Origin: Hydrogenovibrio sp. UBA654
Lineage (GTDB): Bacteria; Pseudomonadota; Gammaproteobacteria; Thiomicrospirales; Thiomicrospiraceae
Reading direction: 5' to 3'
Assembly: GCA_002299585.1 (NCBI GenBank)
Contig: DBOE01000006.1
Location: forward strand, 4,147-18,447
Length of the DNA: 14,301 nt
Positions within the stretch are counted from its first letter, which is position 1; the number at the start of each line of letters is the position of its first letter. Positions 5,498-13,800 of this stretch are shown here, piece after piece. Below the pieces are notes generated by a model. The model worked only from the letters and a program-made list of their open reading frames with translations. It had not been told where the DNA came from and searched no databases. Position numbers and translations under genes: made by a program.

Positions 5498-8089
5498 ATG
5501 ACCAGTGCAGCACTCAGAAAAGCATTCTTAGACTTTTTTGAACAGTTTGGGCATAAAGCCATTCACTCAAGCCCAGTAGTGCCAGCTAATGATCCAACAT
5601 TGTTGTTTACCAATGCCGGCATGGTGCAGTTTAAAGAAACTTTTTTAGGTCAAGAAACTAGAGACTATAAGCGAGCAGTTGGCGTGCAACGCTGTATTCG
5701 TGCTGGTGGCAAACACAATGACCTTGAAAATGTCGGTTATACCGCTCGCCATCATACTTTTTTTGAAATGCTTGGTAACTTTAGCTTCGGTGATTATTTT
5801 AAACAAGAGGCGATTAAATACGCATGGCAATTTTTAACCGAAGAGCTTAACCTACCAGCAGAAAAACTCTGGATAACTGTGTATGAAGAAGATCAAGATG
5901 CCGAAAACATTTGGTTACAAGAAATAGGTATTAGTGCTGATAGACTCTCTCGTTGTGGAGCAAAAGATAATTTTTGGTCAATGGGTGAAACAGGGCCGTG
6001 TGGACCTTGCTCGGAAATTTTTTATGACCATGGTGATGATATCGCAGGGGGTCCCCCTGGCGGCAGCCCAGATGAAGATGGTGATAGGTATATCGAAATC
6101 TGGAACTTAGTGTTTATGCAGTTTGATCGTTCGCCAGACGGTACTTTAACGCCCTTACCCAAACCTTCCGTAGATACTGGTATGGGGCTAGAACGCCTAG
6201 CAGCTATTCTGCAAAATGTGCATAACAATTATGACATTGATCTCTTTCAAGCTATTATTAAAAAAACGGCTAAGTTAACGGGTGAACAAGACTTAAAAAA
6301 TAATTCTTTACGAGTAATAGCTGACCATATTCGTTCTTGTGCTTTTATTATTGTTGATGGAGTTTTGCCAGCTAATGAAGGCCGAGGTTATGTATTACGG
6401 CGTATTATCCGCCGAGCAATTCGTCATGGTTATAAATTAGGCAAATCCGATTTATTTTTTAATCAATTAGTGCCTGTATTAGTTGAGCAAATGGGAGAGG
6501 CTTATCCAGAGTTAGTGGCTGAGCAAGATAATGTAAAACGAGTATTAAAACAAGAAGAAACCCGCTTTGCAGAAACGCTAGAAAATGGTATGAAAATTTT
6601 AGAAGAAGCTATTACTAGCTTAAATAGTAAAATTATTTCTGGTGCAACAGCATTTAAACTCTATGATACTTATGGTTTTCCACTAGATTTAACCGCAGAT
6701 GTAGCCAGAGAACGCGGGTTAAGCGTTGATGAAACAGGTTTTGCACAAGAGATGGACGCTCAACGCCAAAGAGCAAGAGGTGCTAGCAACTTTAGCTCAC
6801 AAACGCAACAGGTAAGTTACAACTTAGAAACCCCATTTATCGGTTATGAACGAGATACTGCCGATGCTAAAGTAATGGCAATATTTGTTGATGGAAAAAG
6901 TGTTGATGCAATTACGCAGGGAACGCAAGCAACGGTTATCTTAGGCAGAACTACTTTTTATGCTGAGTCAGGTGGTCAAGTTGGTGATACCGGCAGTTTA
7001 ACTGAAGGTATGAATAGCTTTCATGTTAATGACTGCCAAAAACAAAGTAAAACTTTTTTGCATATTGGCAAAGTTAGTGCAGGAACGATTAAAGTTGGGC
7101 AGATTTTACAGGCTCAAGTAAATATTGAACAACGCCGTGCATCAGAAAAAAATCATTCAGCCACTCATTTATTACACTCGGCATTAAGGAATGTTTTAGG
7201 TTCTCATGTTCATCAAAAAGGCTCACAAGTTAATGCTGATAGGTTGCGTTTTGATTTCTCACACTTTGAGCCAATTAATAATGAACAGTTATTACAAATT
7301 GAACAATTAATAAACTTAAACATCATGCAAAACACACCAGTTTCTACCGAAGAAATGGGCATTGATGATGCTAAAAATAAAGGTGCGATGGCTCTGTTTG
7401 GTGAAAAATATGGCAATCTAGTACGAGTAGTTGATATGGGCAAGTTTTCCATAGAACTATGTGGCGGAACTCATGTTAATAATACTGGCGAAATAGGACC
7501 TTTTCGGATAGTTGCAGAAACTGGTATTGCCTCTGGAGTGCGTCGTATTGAAGCTGTTACAGGTTTTGGAGCTTGGGAGATTATCTATCAAACTGAAAAT
7601 AGCTTAAATAATATTGCCAGATTGGTTAAAGCTGATCGTAAACAAGTTGAGTTGAAGGTAAACCAGCTAGTAATGGAGCAAAAAAATACCGAACAACAAC
7701 TCAAAAAACTACAGGTAAAAATGGCATCCTCGCAAGGTGATGAACTAATCAATTCATCTATCAAAGTTGGGCAAGCAAATGTGCTAGCTGCTAACATAGA
7801 AGGAGCAGACGCTAACACTCTGCGCGAAACCCTAGATAAACTAAAAAATAAATTAGAACCAGCGGTTATCGTGCTAGCTTCAGTAGATGGAGAAAAAGTT
7901 AGCCTAGTCGCAGGAGTATCAAAAGCACTAACTGAAACCTTTAAAGCCGGTGAGCTGGTTAATCATGTTGCCTTACAAGTTGGTGGTAAGGGGGGGGGGC
8001 GCGCAGATATGGCTCAAGCTGGTGGTAAAGATCCTAGTAAACTAGCAGAAGCACTAGCTTCGGTTACAGCTTGGGCACAGAGTAAATAA
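5498..8089 (+). CDS. alaS: Alanine--tRNA ligase
   Basis: AlaRS charges tRNA-Ala with alanine in the cytoplasm and clears mischarged Ser and Gly. The 863-residue product is full length (E. coli 876). The catalytic core includes RHHTFFEMLGNFSFGDYF (84-101, class II motif 1/2 region) and the GPCGPCSEI and DTGMGLERL motifs. The editing domain has the zinc-binding set HSATH (His553, His557) and CGGTH (Cys655, His659). A coiled stretch (about 700-750) leads to the C-Ala domain with the Gly-rich QVGGKGGGRADMAQAGG motif (about 826-842). The ATG at 5498 follows AGGAAG. Two odd GC features lie in the reading frame: a 15-base perfect palindrome at 6045-6059 and a run of ten G at 7990-7999. Confidence 0.98.
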   Translation: MTSAALRKAFLDFFEQFGHKAIHSSPVVPANDPTLLFTNAGMVQFKETFLGQETRDYKRAVGVQRCIRAGGKHNDLENVGYTARHHTFFEMLGNFSFGDYFKQEAIKYAWQFLTEELNLPAEKLWITVYEEDQDAENIWLQEIGISADRLSRCGAKDNFWSMGETGPCGPCSEIFYDHGDDIAGGPPGGSPDEDGDRYIEIWNLVFMQFDRSPDGTLTPLPKPSVDTGMGLERLAAILQNVHNNYDIDLFQAIIKKTAKLTGEQDLKNNSLRVIADHIRSCAFIIVDGVLPANEGRGYVLRRIIRRAIRHGYKLGKSDLFFNQLVPVLVEQMGEAYPELVAEQDNVKRVLKQEETRFAETLENGMKILEEAITSLNSKIISGATAFKLYDTYGFPLDLTADVARERGLSVDETGFAQEMDAQRQRARGASNFSSQTQQVSYNLETPFIGYERDTADAKVMAIFVDGKSVDAITQGTQATVILGRTTFYAESGGQVGDTGSLTEGMNSFHVNDCQKQSKTFLHIGKVSAGTIKVGQILQAQVNIEQRRASEKNHSATHLLHSALRNVLGSHVHQKGSQVNADRLRFDFSHFEPINNEQLLQIEQLINLNIMQNTPVSTEEMGIDDAKNKGAMALFGEKYGNLVRVVDMGKFSIELCGGTHVNNTGEIGPFRIVAETGIASGVRRIEAVTGFGAWEIIYQTENSLNNIARLVKADRKQVELKVNQLVMEQKNTEQQLKKLQVKMASSQGDELINSSIKVGQANVLAANIEGADANTLRETLDKLKNKLEPAVIVLASVDGEKVSLVAGVSKALTETFKAGELVNHVALQVGGKGGGRADMAQAGGKDPSKLAEALASVTAWAQSK

Positions 8090-8090
8090 G

Positions 8091-9317
8091 ATGGCTTTAA
8101 TAGTACAAAAATATGGCGGCACTTCAGTTGGCAATGTTGAAAAAATTAAAAATATAGCCAATAAAATTGCCAAGTTTATCGATGATGGTCAGCAAATAGT
8201 AGTTGTAGTATCAGCAATGAGTGGTGAAACAAATCGCTTAACCTCGATGGCTAGCATTATTGCCAAACAACCTAGTAGCCGTGAAATGGATACACTACTA
8301 ACCACTGGAGAACAAGTAACTATTTCCTTATTAAGTATGGCACTACAAGATTTAGGGCATGAAGCGATTTCCTATACTGGCTGGCAAATACCAATTGCCA
8401 CTAATAATATTCATTCAAAAGCCAGAATTGAAGAGATAAATAGCAAAAAAATAACTAGCCAGCTTGAGCAAGAAAAAGTAGTAGTTGTCGCAGGTTTTCA
8501 AGGCATATCTGCAGAAGGCAATATCACCACTCTAGGCAGGGGGGGGTCAGATACTACCGCAGTAGCCATAGCCGCCGCATTAAGTGCTGATGAATGCCAA
8601 ATATATACTGATGTTGATGGAGTTTATACTACTGACCCAAGAGTTGTTCCAGAGGCTAAAAGACTAGACTTTATAACCTATGATGAAATGCTAGAAATGG
8701 CAAGCCTAGGCACCAAAATATTACAAATTCGTTCAGTTGAGTTTGCCAGTAAATACCAAGTGCCATTAAGAGTGCTTTCTTCTACGCAAGACGGCGACGG
8801 AACGCTACTAATATCAGAACAAGACTTTAAGGAATCAACTATGGAAAAGCCAATTATTTCAGGCATAGCTTTTAGTCGTGATGAAGCAAAACTAATGATC
8901 TTAGGGATACCTGATGAGCCAGGGATAGCCTTTCAAATTATAGGGCCAATTTCTGATGCAAATATTGAAATTGATATGATTATCCAAAACCAAGGCCATG
9001 ATGGCACAACCGATTTTACCTTTACTGTTTCGCGCTCAGATATCCATAAAGCAGAAGAGATATTAAGGGCGAGTGCTAAAAAATTAGGAGCCAGAAAAGT
9101 CCAAACGGATGACTCTATAGTTAAGGTTTCATTGGTTGGAATAGGCATGAAATCTCATTCAGGAATTGCCAGTAATATGTTTAAAGTGCTGGCAGATAAT
9201 CAAATCAATATCCAAATGATAGGGACTACTGAAATTAAAATATCAATAGTTATTAATGAAGAACAATTAGATACTGCGGTGCAAAAACTACATAAAGCAT
9301 TTGAATTAGATAAATAA
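8091..9317 (+). CDS. lysC: Aspartate kinase, monofunctional
   Basis: Aspartokinase phosphorylates L-aspartate, the first step towards lysine, threonine, methionine and diaminopimelate for peptidoglycan. The 408-residue product has the N-terminal KYGGTSVG motif (7-14), VVVVSAMSGETNRL, the GRGGSDTTAVAIAAAL nucleotide-binding region (about 149-164), YTDVDGVYTTDPR, and two C-terminal ACT domains (about 265-408) for feedback by lysine and/or threonine. Length and ACT arrangement match the monofunctional alpha2beta2 type rather than the fused ThrA/MetL enzymes. It starts one base after the alaS stop with no clear ribosome binding site, so it is probably translated by coupling. The name lysC is given by position and type; which effector inhibits it cannot be told. 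A run of eight G is at 8539-8546. Confidence 0.95.
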   Translation: MALIVQKYGGTSVGNVEKIKNIANKIAKFIDDGQQIVVVVSAMSGETNRLTSMASIIAKQPSSREMDTLLTTGEQVTISLLSMALQDLGHEAISYTGWQIPIATNNIHSKARIEEINSKKITSQLEQEKVVVVAGFQGISAEGNITTLGRGGSDTTAVAIAAALSADECQIYTDVDGVYTTDPRVVPEAKRLDFITYDEMLEMASLGTKILQIRSVEFASKYQVPLRVLSSTQDGDGTLLISEQDFKESTMEKPIISGIAFSRDEAKLMILGIPDEPGIAFQIIGPISDANIEIDMIIQNQGHDGTTDFTFTVSRSDIHKAEEILRASAKKLGARKVQTDDSIVKVSLVGIGMKSHSGIASNMFKVLADNQINIQMIGTTEIKISIVINEEQLDTAVQKLHKAFELDK

Positions 9318-9340
9318 CCTATTATATGGTGTTTGGCTAG

Positions 9341-9355
9341 GGAGCCTCTGATTAA
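9341..9355 (+). repeat. 15-base terminal-repeat-like motif, copy 2 (left side of efflux genes)
   Basis: GGAGCCTCTGATTAA is an exact inverted copy of 77-91. It is preceded by CTAG (9337-9340), a YTAR tetranucleotide as used by the IS5 group. It faces copy 3 at 10784-10798 across 1458 bases that contain the CzcI-like and CzcB-like genes. Confidence 0.7.
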
Positions 9356-9374
9356 GCGATGCCCTAACAAACGG

Positions 9375-9410
9375 TTGAATTTTTTGGTGGTTGATGATAA
9401 CATTTATCAT
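9375..9410 (+). promoter_or_regulatory. Possible promoter with overlapping Fur-family-like palindromic operator
   Basis: ATGATAA-CAT-TTATCAT (9394-9410) is a perfect 7-bp inverted repeat with a 3-base centre. Against the 15-base Fur-type consensus TGATAATNATTATCA it agrees at 12 of 14 defined positions. TTGAAT (9375-9380) with 17 bases to TAACAT (9398-9403) could be -35 and -10, placing the palindrome over the -10 and the transcript start within a few bases of the ATG at 9414. That would be a repressible promoter with an almost leaderless mRNA. The palindrome is seen directly; the regulator family is inference. Confidence 0.4.
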
Positions 9411-9413
9411 TAA

Positions 9414-9737
9414 ATGAAAAAATACTTTACTACATTTTTAATTATGCAATTAGTTTTTGCTAGCTTTATGGCAATTAGTCATGGTGCTTTGGCTGGCAGT
9501 ACTACGCATGAAGCATTACATTCTCATACTGGTGAAAGAGAGCATCATCATGCTGATAATTTTAATCATTCTGCTGGTTTAGATAGTGTTTGCGATGTGC
9601 ATGTCCATTTAACTTTCTTAGAAAATGGTATTATTGATTATCAGTTTATACCTTCAAATCCTACCCTGGTAAGATTTTCTAATGTTAGTTTCCTTAACTC
9701 ATCAACTAAGCCTTTACTACCCCCCCCTAACTCCTAA
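9414..9737 (+). CDS. Small His-rich periplasmic protein, CzcI-like
   Basis: The 107-residue product has a signal peptide (K2-K3, hydrophobic core, cleavage about ALA-G at 27/28). A His-rich segment follows (HEALHSHTGEREHHHADNFNH, 32-52), then SVCDVHVHLTFL (58-69) with the only Cys, and a proline-rich tail LLPPPNS. Small proteins of this build, with one or two Cys-His clusters and a Pro-rich end, commonly head czc-type operons (CzcI) and are thought to sense or buffer periplasmic metal. No Shine-Dalgarno lies at normal distance: GGTGG (9386-9390) is 23 bases from the ATG, with the palindrome between. The ATG at 9414 is kept because it gives a complete signal peptide. CzcI homology is by pattern only. 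Confidence 0.65.
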   Translation: MKKYFTTFLIMQLVFASFMAISHGALAGSTTHEALHSHTGEREHHHADNFNHSAGLDSVCDVHVHLTFLENGIIDYQFIPSNPTLVRFSNVSFLNSSTKPLLPPPNS

Positions 9738-9775
9738 TCAGATTTTTGTCTTAGAATAATTTAGGCAAAAAAATT

Positions 9776-9802
9776 AATATCAGTTATCTGGTAACTAATA
9801 TT
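9776..9802 (+). promoter_or_regulatory. 27-base imperfect palindrome upstream of the adaptor gene
   Basis: AATAT-C-AGTTA-TCTGG-TAACT-A-ATATT forms two 5-bp stem blocks with a single C/A mismatch and a 5-base loop, 32 bases before the adaptor ATG. It could be an RNA hairpin that protects or adjusts expression of the downstream genes, or a DNA operator. Just before it (about 9742-9775) a T-rich and an A-rich arm could also pair. No T run follows, so it is not a normal terminator. Confidence 0.35.
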
Positions 9803-9833
9803 TCCCCAGTTTAATAGATTAAGAGTAAATAAT

Positions 9834-10787
9834 ATGAAATGGAATAGCATTTTTTTAGCACTTATATTTTGGTTAATAAGTATAAATGTTAGTGCAATGG
9901 GTAATCATGCACATGATGATCACGGACATGACCATACAAAGGCCGAAAATGATGGACATCCTGAACAGCCAGCACATTCAGCAATAAGTAATGATATGCT
10001 TGAAAAATTTGGGGTTGAAACTGCCACAGTTTCTCCAAGGTTGATTAAGAATCAATTGGACTTTTATGGATTAGTAAAAATACCCAAACAGAGAAAAACC
10101 ATCGTCTCTGCTCCTTATCAAAGCAGTATTAAAAAGGTATTTGTAGATGTTGGCGATAAGGTTATAAAAGGGCAAAAGCTGGTTAGTTTAGTTAATATTA
10201 AAAACCTACAAGCTTATCAAATTAATAGCCCCGCAAGTGGTTTGGTTACCGAAAGGTGGGTTAATAATGGTGAAATAGTACAACAGGGTTCGTTATTGAA
10301 AATAACAAATTTATCTAAGATATGGGTTGAGTTTACAGTATTTCCTAAGAATTTAAGTCAGCTAAAGGCTGGGCAGGAGCTATTAGTAACAAATTTATAT
10401 GGTAATAAGTCTAGCAAAGGCAAGATTGATTATGTTTTGCCTACTATGACCGAAGGTCACTTAGCTAGAGCAAGAACAACGATTGATAATATTAATGGTA
10501 ATTGGTATTTGGGAATGCATGTTATGGTTAAGGTTACCATTGGTAAAAAACAAGTTTCTCTAGCGGTACAAAAGTCTGCTTTGCAAAATATGAATGGTAA
10601 AAAAGTGGTATTTATTAAGCGTGGAGATACATTTGAAGCACAAGTCTTGCAAACAGGTATTATGGATGAAAATTATATTGAGGTGTTAAGTGGTCTTGAA
10701 AGTAATATGGAATATGTGGTGAAAAATAGTTTCCTTATTAAAGCCGATCTTTTAAAACATAATGCCGATCATGGTCATGCACATTAA
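9834..10787 (+). CDS. CzcB/CusB-like periplasmic adaptor (membrane fusion protein) lacking the alpha-hairpin
   Basis: The 317-residue product is the adaptor of a heavy-metal RND pump. It has a signal peptide (1-21), a His/Asp-rich metal-binding segment (24-48, HAHDDHGHDH), then a split lipoyl domain: half one about 90-120 (SAPYQSSIKKVFVDVGDKVIKG) and half two about 129-158 (INSPASGLVTERWVNNGEIV). A beta-barrel region (about 160-235), a membrane-proximal domain, and a His-containing end (HGHAH) follow. Only about eight residues (IKNLQAYQ) join the lipoyl halves, where most adaptors carry a long helical hairpin that contacts the outer-membrane channel. AAGAG precedes the ATG. It lies 96 bases after the CzcI-like gene and 26 before the pump. 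Adaptor identity is secure; the metal is not. Confidence 0.88.
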   Translation: MKWNSIFLALIFWLISINVSAMGNHAHDDHGHDHTKAENDGHPEQPAHSAISNDMLEKFGVETATVSPRLIKNQLDFYGLVKIPKQRKTIVSAPYQSSIKKVFVDVGDKVIKGQKLVSLVNIKNLQAYQINSPASGLVTERWVNNGEIVQQGSLLKITNLSKIWVEFTVFPKNLSQLKAGQELLVTNLYGNKSSKGKIDYVLPTMTEGHLARARTTIDNINGNWYLGMHVMVKVTIGKKQVSLAVQKSALQNMNGKKVVFIKRGDTFEAQVLQTGIMDENYIEVLSGLESNMEYVVKNSFLIKADLLKHNADHGHAH

Positions 10788-10798
10788 TAAGAGGCTCC
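10784..10798 (-). repeat. 15-base terminal-repeat-like motif, copy 3 (right side of adaptor gene)
   Basis: On the - strand this reads GGAGCCTCTTATTAA, one base different from copies 1 and 2. It contains the stop codon of the adaptor gene (10785-10787) and is followed by TTAA (10799-10802). It forms an inverted pair with copy 2. Confidence 0.65.
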
Positions 10799-10813
10799 TT
10801 AAAGAAGATAATT

Positions 10814-13800
10814 ATGATTAAAACATTAGTTACCATGTCGGTTCAAAATCGTTGGTTAGTGATTGTTTTCACTTTGGTTATGGCTGTAGTAGGCTTGTAT
10901 ATTGCAAAACATTTACCCTTAGATGCCGTACCAGATATCACCAATACTCAGGTTCAAATTAATACCGAAGCGGATGGCTACACCCCGCTAGAAGTAGAGC
11001 AAAGAATTACTTTTTTGATAGAAAATGCTTTATTTGGTATTCCTCAACTAGACTATACTCGCTCTATTTCTCGTTATGGTTTATCACAAATTACGATTAT
11101 TTTTAAAGAAGGTACGGATATTTATTGGGCTAGGCAACAGCTTAGTGAACGATTACAATCAATTCGTAGTTCTTTACCAACAGGTTTAGAGCCTGCTCTT
11201 GGTCCGATTTCTAGTGGTTTAGGGGAGATCTTCACCTATGTAGTAACGGCAGATAAAAATGCTAGAAAAACAGATGGCACAGTTTATTCTGTAGAAGATT
11301 TACGAATTATCCAAGACTGGGTGATTCGCCCGCAAATGGTCAAAGTGTCAGGTATTACAGAAATAAACACCGTTGGTGGTTTTGAACGCCAATATCAAGT
11401 AGAGCCAGACCCCAAAAAGATGCTAGCTTTTAAGGTAACAATGCAACAGGTTATTGAAGCAGTTTTAAATAATAATCAGAATGTTGGTGCGGGTTATATT
11501 GAAAAAAATGGTGAGCAGTGGCTGGTTCGCTCAGTCGGCCAACTAAATTCTATAGAAGATATAGGTAAAATAGTCGTTGCTAGGATAGACAATTCAATTG
11601 TAACAATTAATGATGTTGCTGATGTTGTGTACGGTAAACAATTAAGAACTGGGGCAGCAACCTCTAATGGTGAAGAAGCCGTGCTAGGCACTGCTTTTAT
11701 GTTGTTAGGTGAAAATAGTCGCACCGTCGCAAAAGCCGTTGCCAAAAAACTAAAGCAAGTAAATCTTAGCCTACCTATTGGAATTGAAGCCAAAGCACTT
11801 TATGACCGAACTAGTTTAGTCGATAAAACCATTGCGACGGTACAAAAAAACCTACTAGAGGGATCTCTAATTGTCATAGTGATTCTGTTCTTATTTTTAG
11901 GTAATGTTCGAGCAGCCTTAATAACCGCCTTAATTATTCCATTAAGTATGTTATTCGCAATTACAGGCATGGCAACAAATCGTGTCTCTGGCAATCTAAT
12001 GAGCCTTGGAGCCATTGATTTTGGTTTGATTGTCGATGGGGCAGTCATAGTTACTGAAAATGTTTTGTTACGGCTTAGTCAACAAAACAGCCATCAGTTG
12101 CCCTTGGCAAAAAGGCTAGAAATAGTGATTAAAAGTACCCAAGAAGTCATTCAGCCAGCCTCGTTAGGGGTTTTGATTATCATGTTAGTTTATTTGCCTA
12201 TTTTTGCTTTAGACGGGGTTGAAGGCAAAATGTTTGAGCCAATGGCTTTTACAGTTGTAGCTGCATTATTAGGGTCTTTAATCTTTACGGTAACCTTTAT
12301 TCCTGCCGCTATTGCTATATTTATGAAGGGCAAAATAAACCAAAAAGAAAACCTTATCATGGTTTTTTTACGCAAAATTTATCAGCCATTATTAAAGTTA
12401 TCTTTACGCTTTTCGGTGTTAGTGGTGGTTTTTGCACTAGGTTTATTTACACTTTCTGCAATTCAGATATCTAAAATAGGTACCGAGTTTATGCCGAAAT
12501 TAGATGAAAGTGATATTGCTATGCATGCACTGAGAATTACTGGAACAGGGATAGAACAATCTGTTGCTATGCAAAAAGTATTAGAAAATGAACTTAAAAA
12601 ATTACCAGAAGTTAAATATATATTTTCAAAAATAGGCACACCTGAAATAGCAACAGACCCCATGCCACCTAATGTTGCAGATACTTTCTTGGTTTTAAAA
12701 CCACAAGAACAATGGCATGACCCCTCTAAAACTAAGCAACAATTTATTGCTGATTTAAGAGAACTAATTAGTAAAGTACCAGCTAATAATTATGAAATAA
12801 CCCAACCAATAGAAATGCGCTTTAATGAACTGATAACAGGGGTAAGAACTGATATCGCTTTGCGAATTTATGGAGATGATCTAGCTATTTTAGCAAAAAT
12901 AGGAGAACAAACTAGTGCTTTGCTTAGTACTGTCGCAGGAAGCAAAGACGTTAGGGTCGAAGAAACCCAAGGTTTGCCAATGATTAATGTTATTGCCAAC
13001 AAAGATCATTTAGCTCTATTAGGATTAACCATGTCAGAAGTTGAGCAAGCGGTGCAAGTTGCTATTGGTGGCGTGCAAGTAGGGCATCTTTATGAAGGAG
13101 ATAGACGCTTTAAAATAATAATACGTCTAAATAAAAAATACAGTCAAGATTTAGCGACACTTGCTAAATTACCAATTGTTATTACAAACCTTGCATATAA
13201 AGAGCTTGCTTATGTTCCTTTAGGAGATATTGCTGAACTTAAAATTATTATGGGTCCTAGTAAAATAAACAGAGAAAGTGGTAAAAGAAATGTAGTAGTA
13301 ACAGCCAATGTTAGTGATAGAGATTTAGGGAGTTTTATAGCGGAAACCAAAGAACTAATGCAACAACAATTGGTTATGCCAGCAGGTTATTGGCTGGAAT
13401 ATGATGGAACGTTTAAACAGCTACAATCAGCCACTGAACGCTTAACCATCATAGTACCAATAATTTTATTAATTATTTTTGGATTATTATTTACGGTTTT
13501 TAATTCAGTAAAAGACGCCATACTAATTTTTGTAGCAATTCCATTAGCACTAACTGGCGGAGTTTTATCCCTAATGTTAAGGGACATGCCACTATCCCTT
13601 TCTGCGATGATAGGTTTTATAGCGCTATCAGGTATTTCGGTACTAAATGGAATAGTTCTAATCACCTTTATCAGTAGTCTACGTAAAAAAGGCGAAGAGG
13701 TGTTACAAGCTATTAAATTGGGAGTCAACCAAAGACTAAGACCAGTACTAATGACCGCATTAGTGGCAAGCTTAGGATTTGTACCCATGGTAATCAGCAC

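Noticed and set aside
6022..6228. Short - strand frame within alaS
   Set aside because: It is antisense to the conserved AlaRS catalytic core, with no independent coding evidence.
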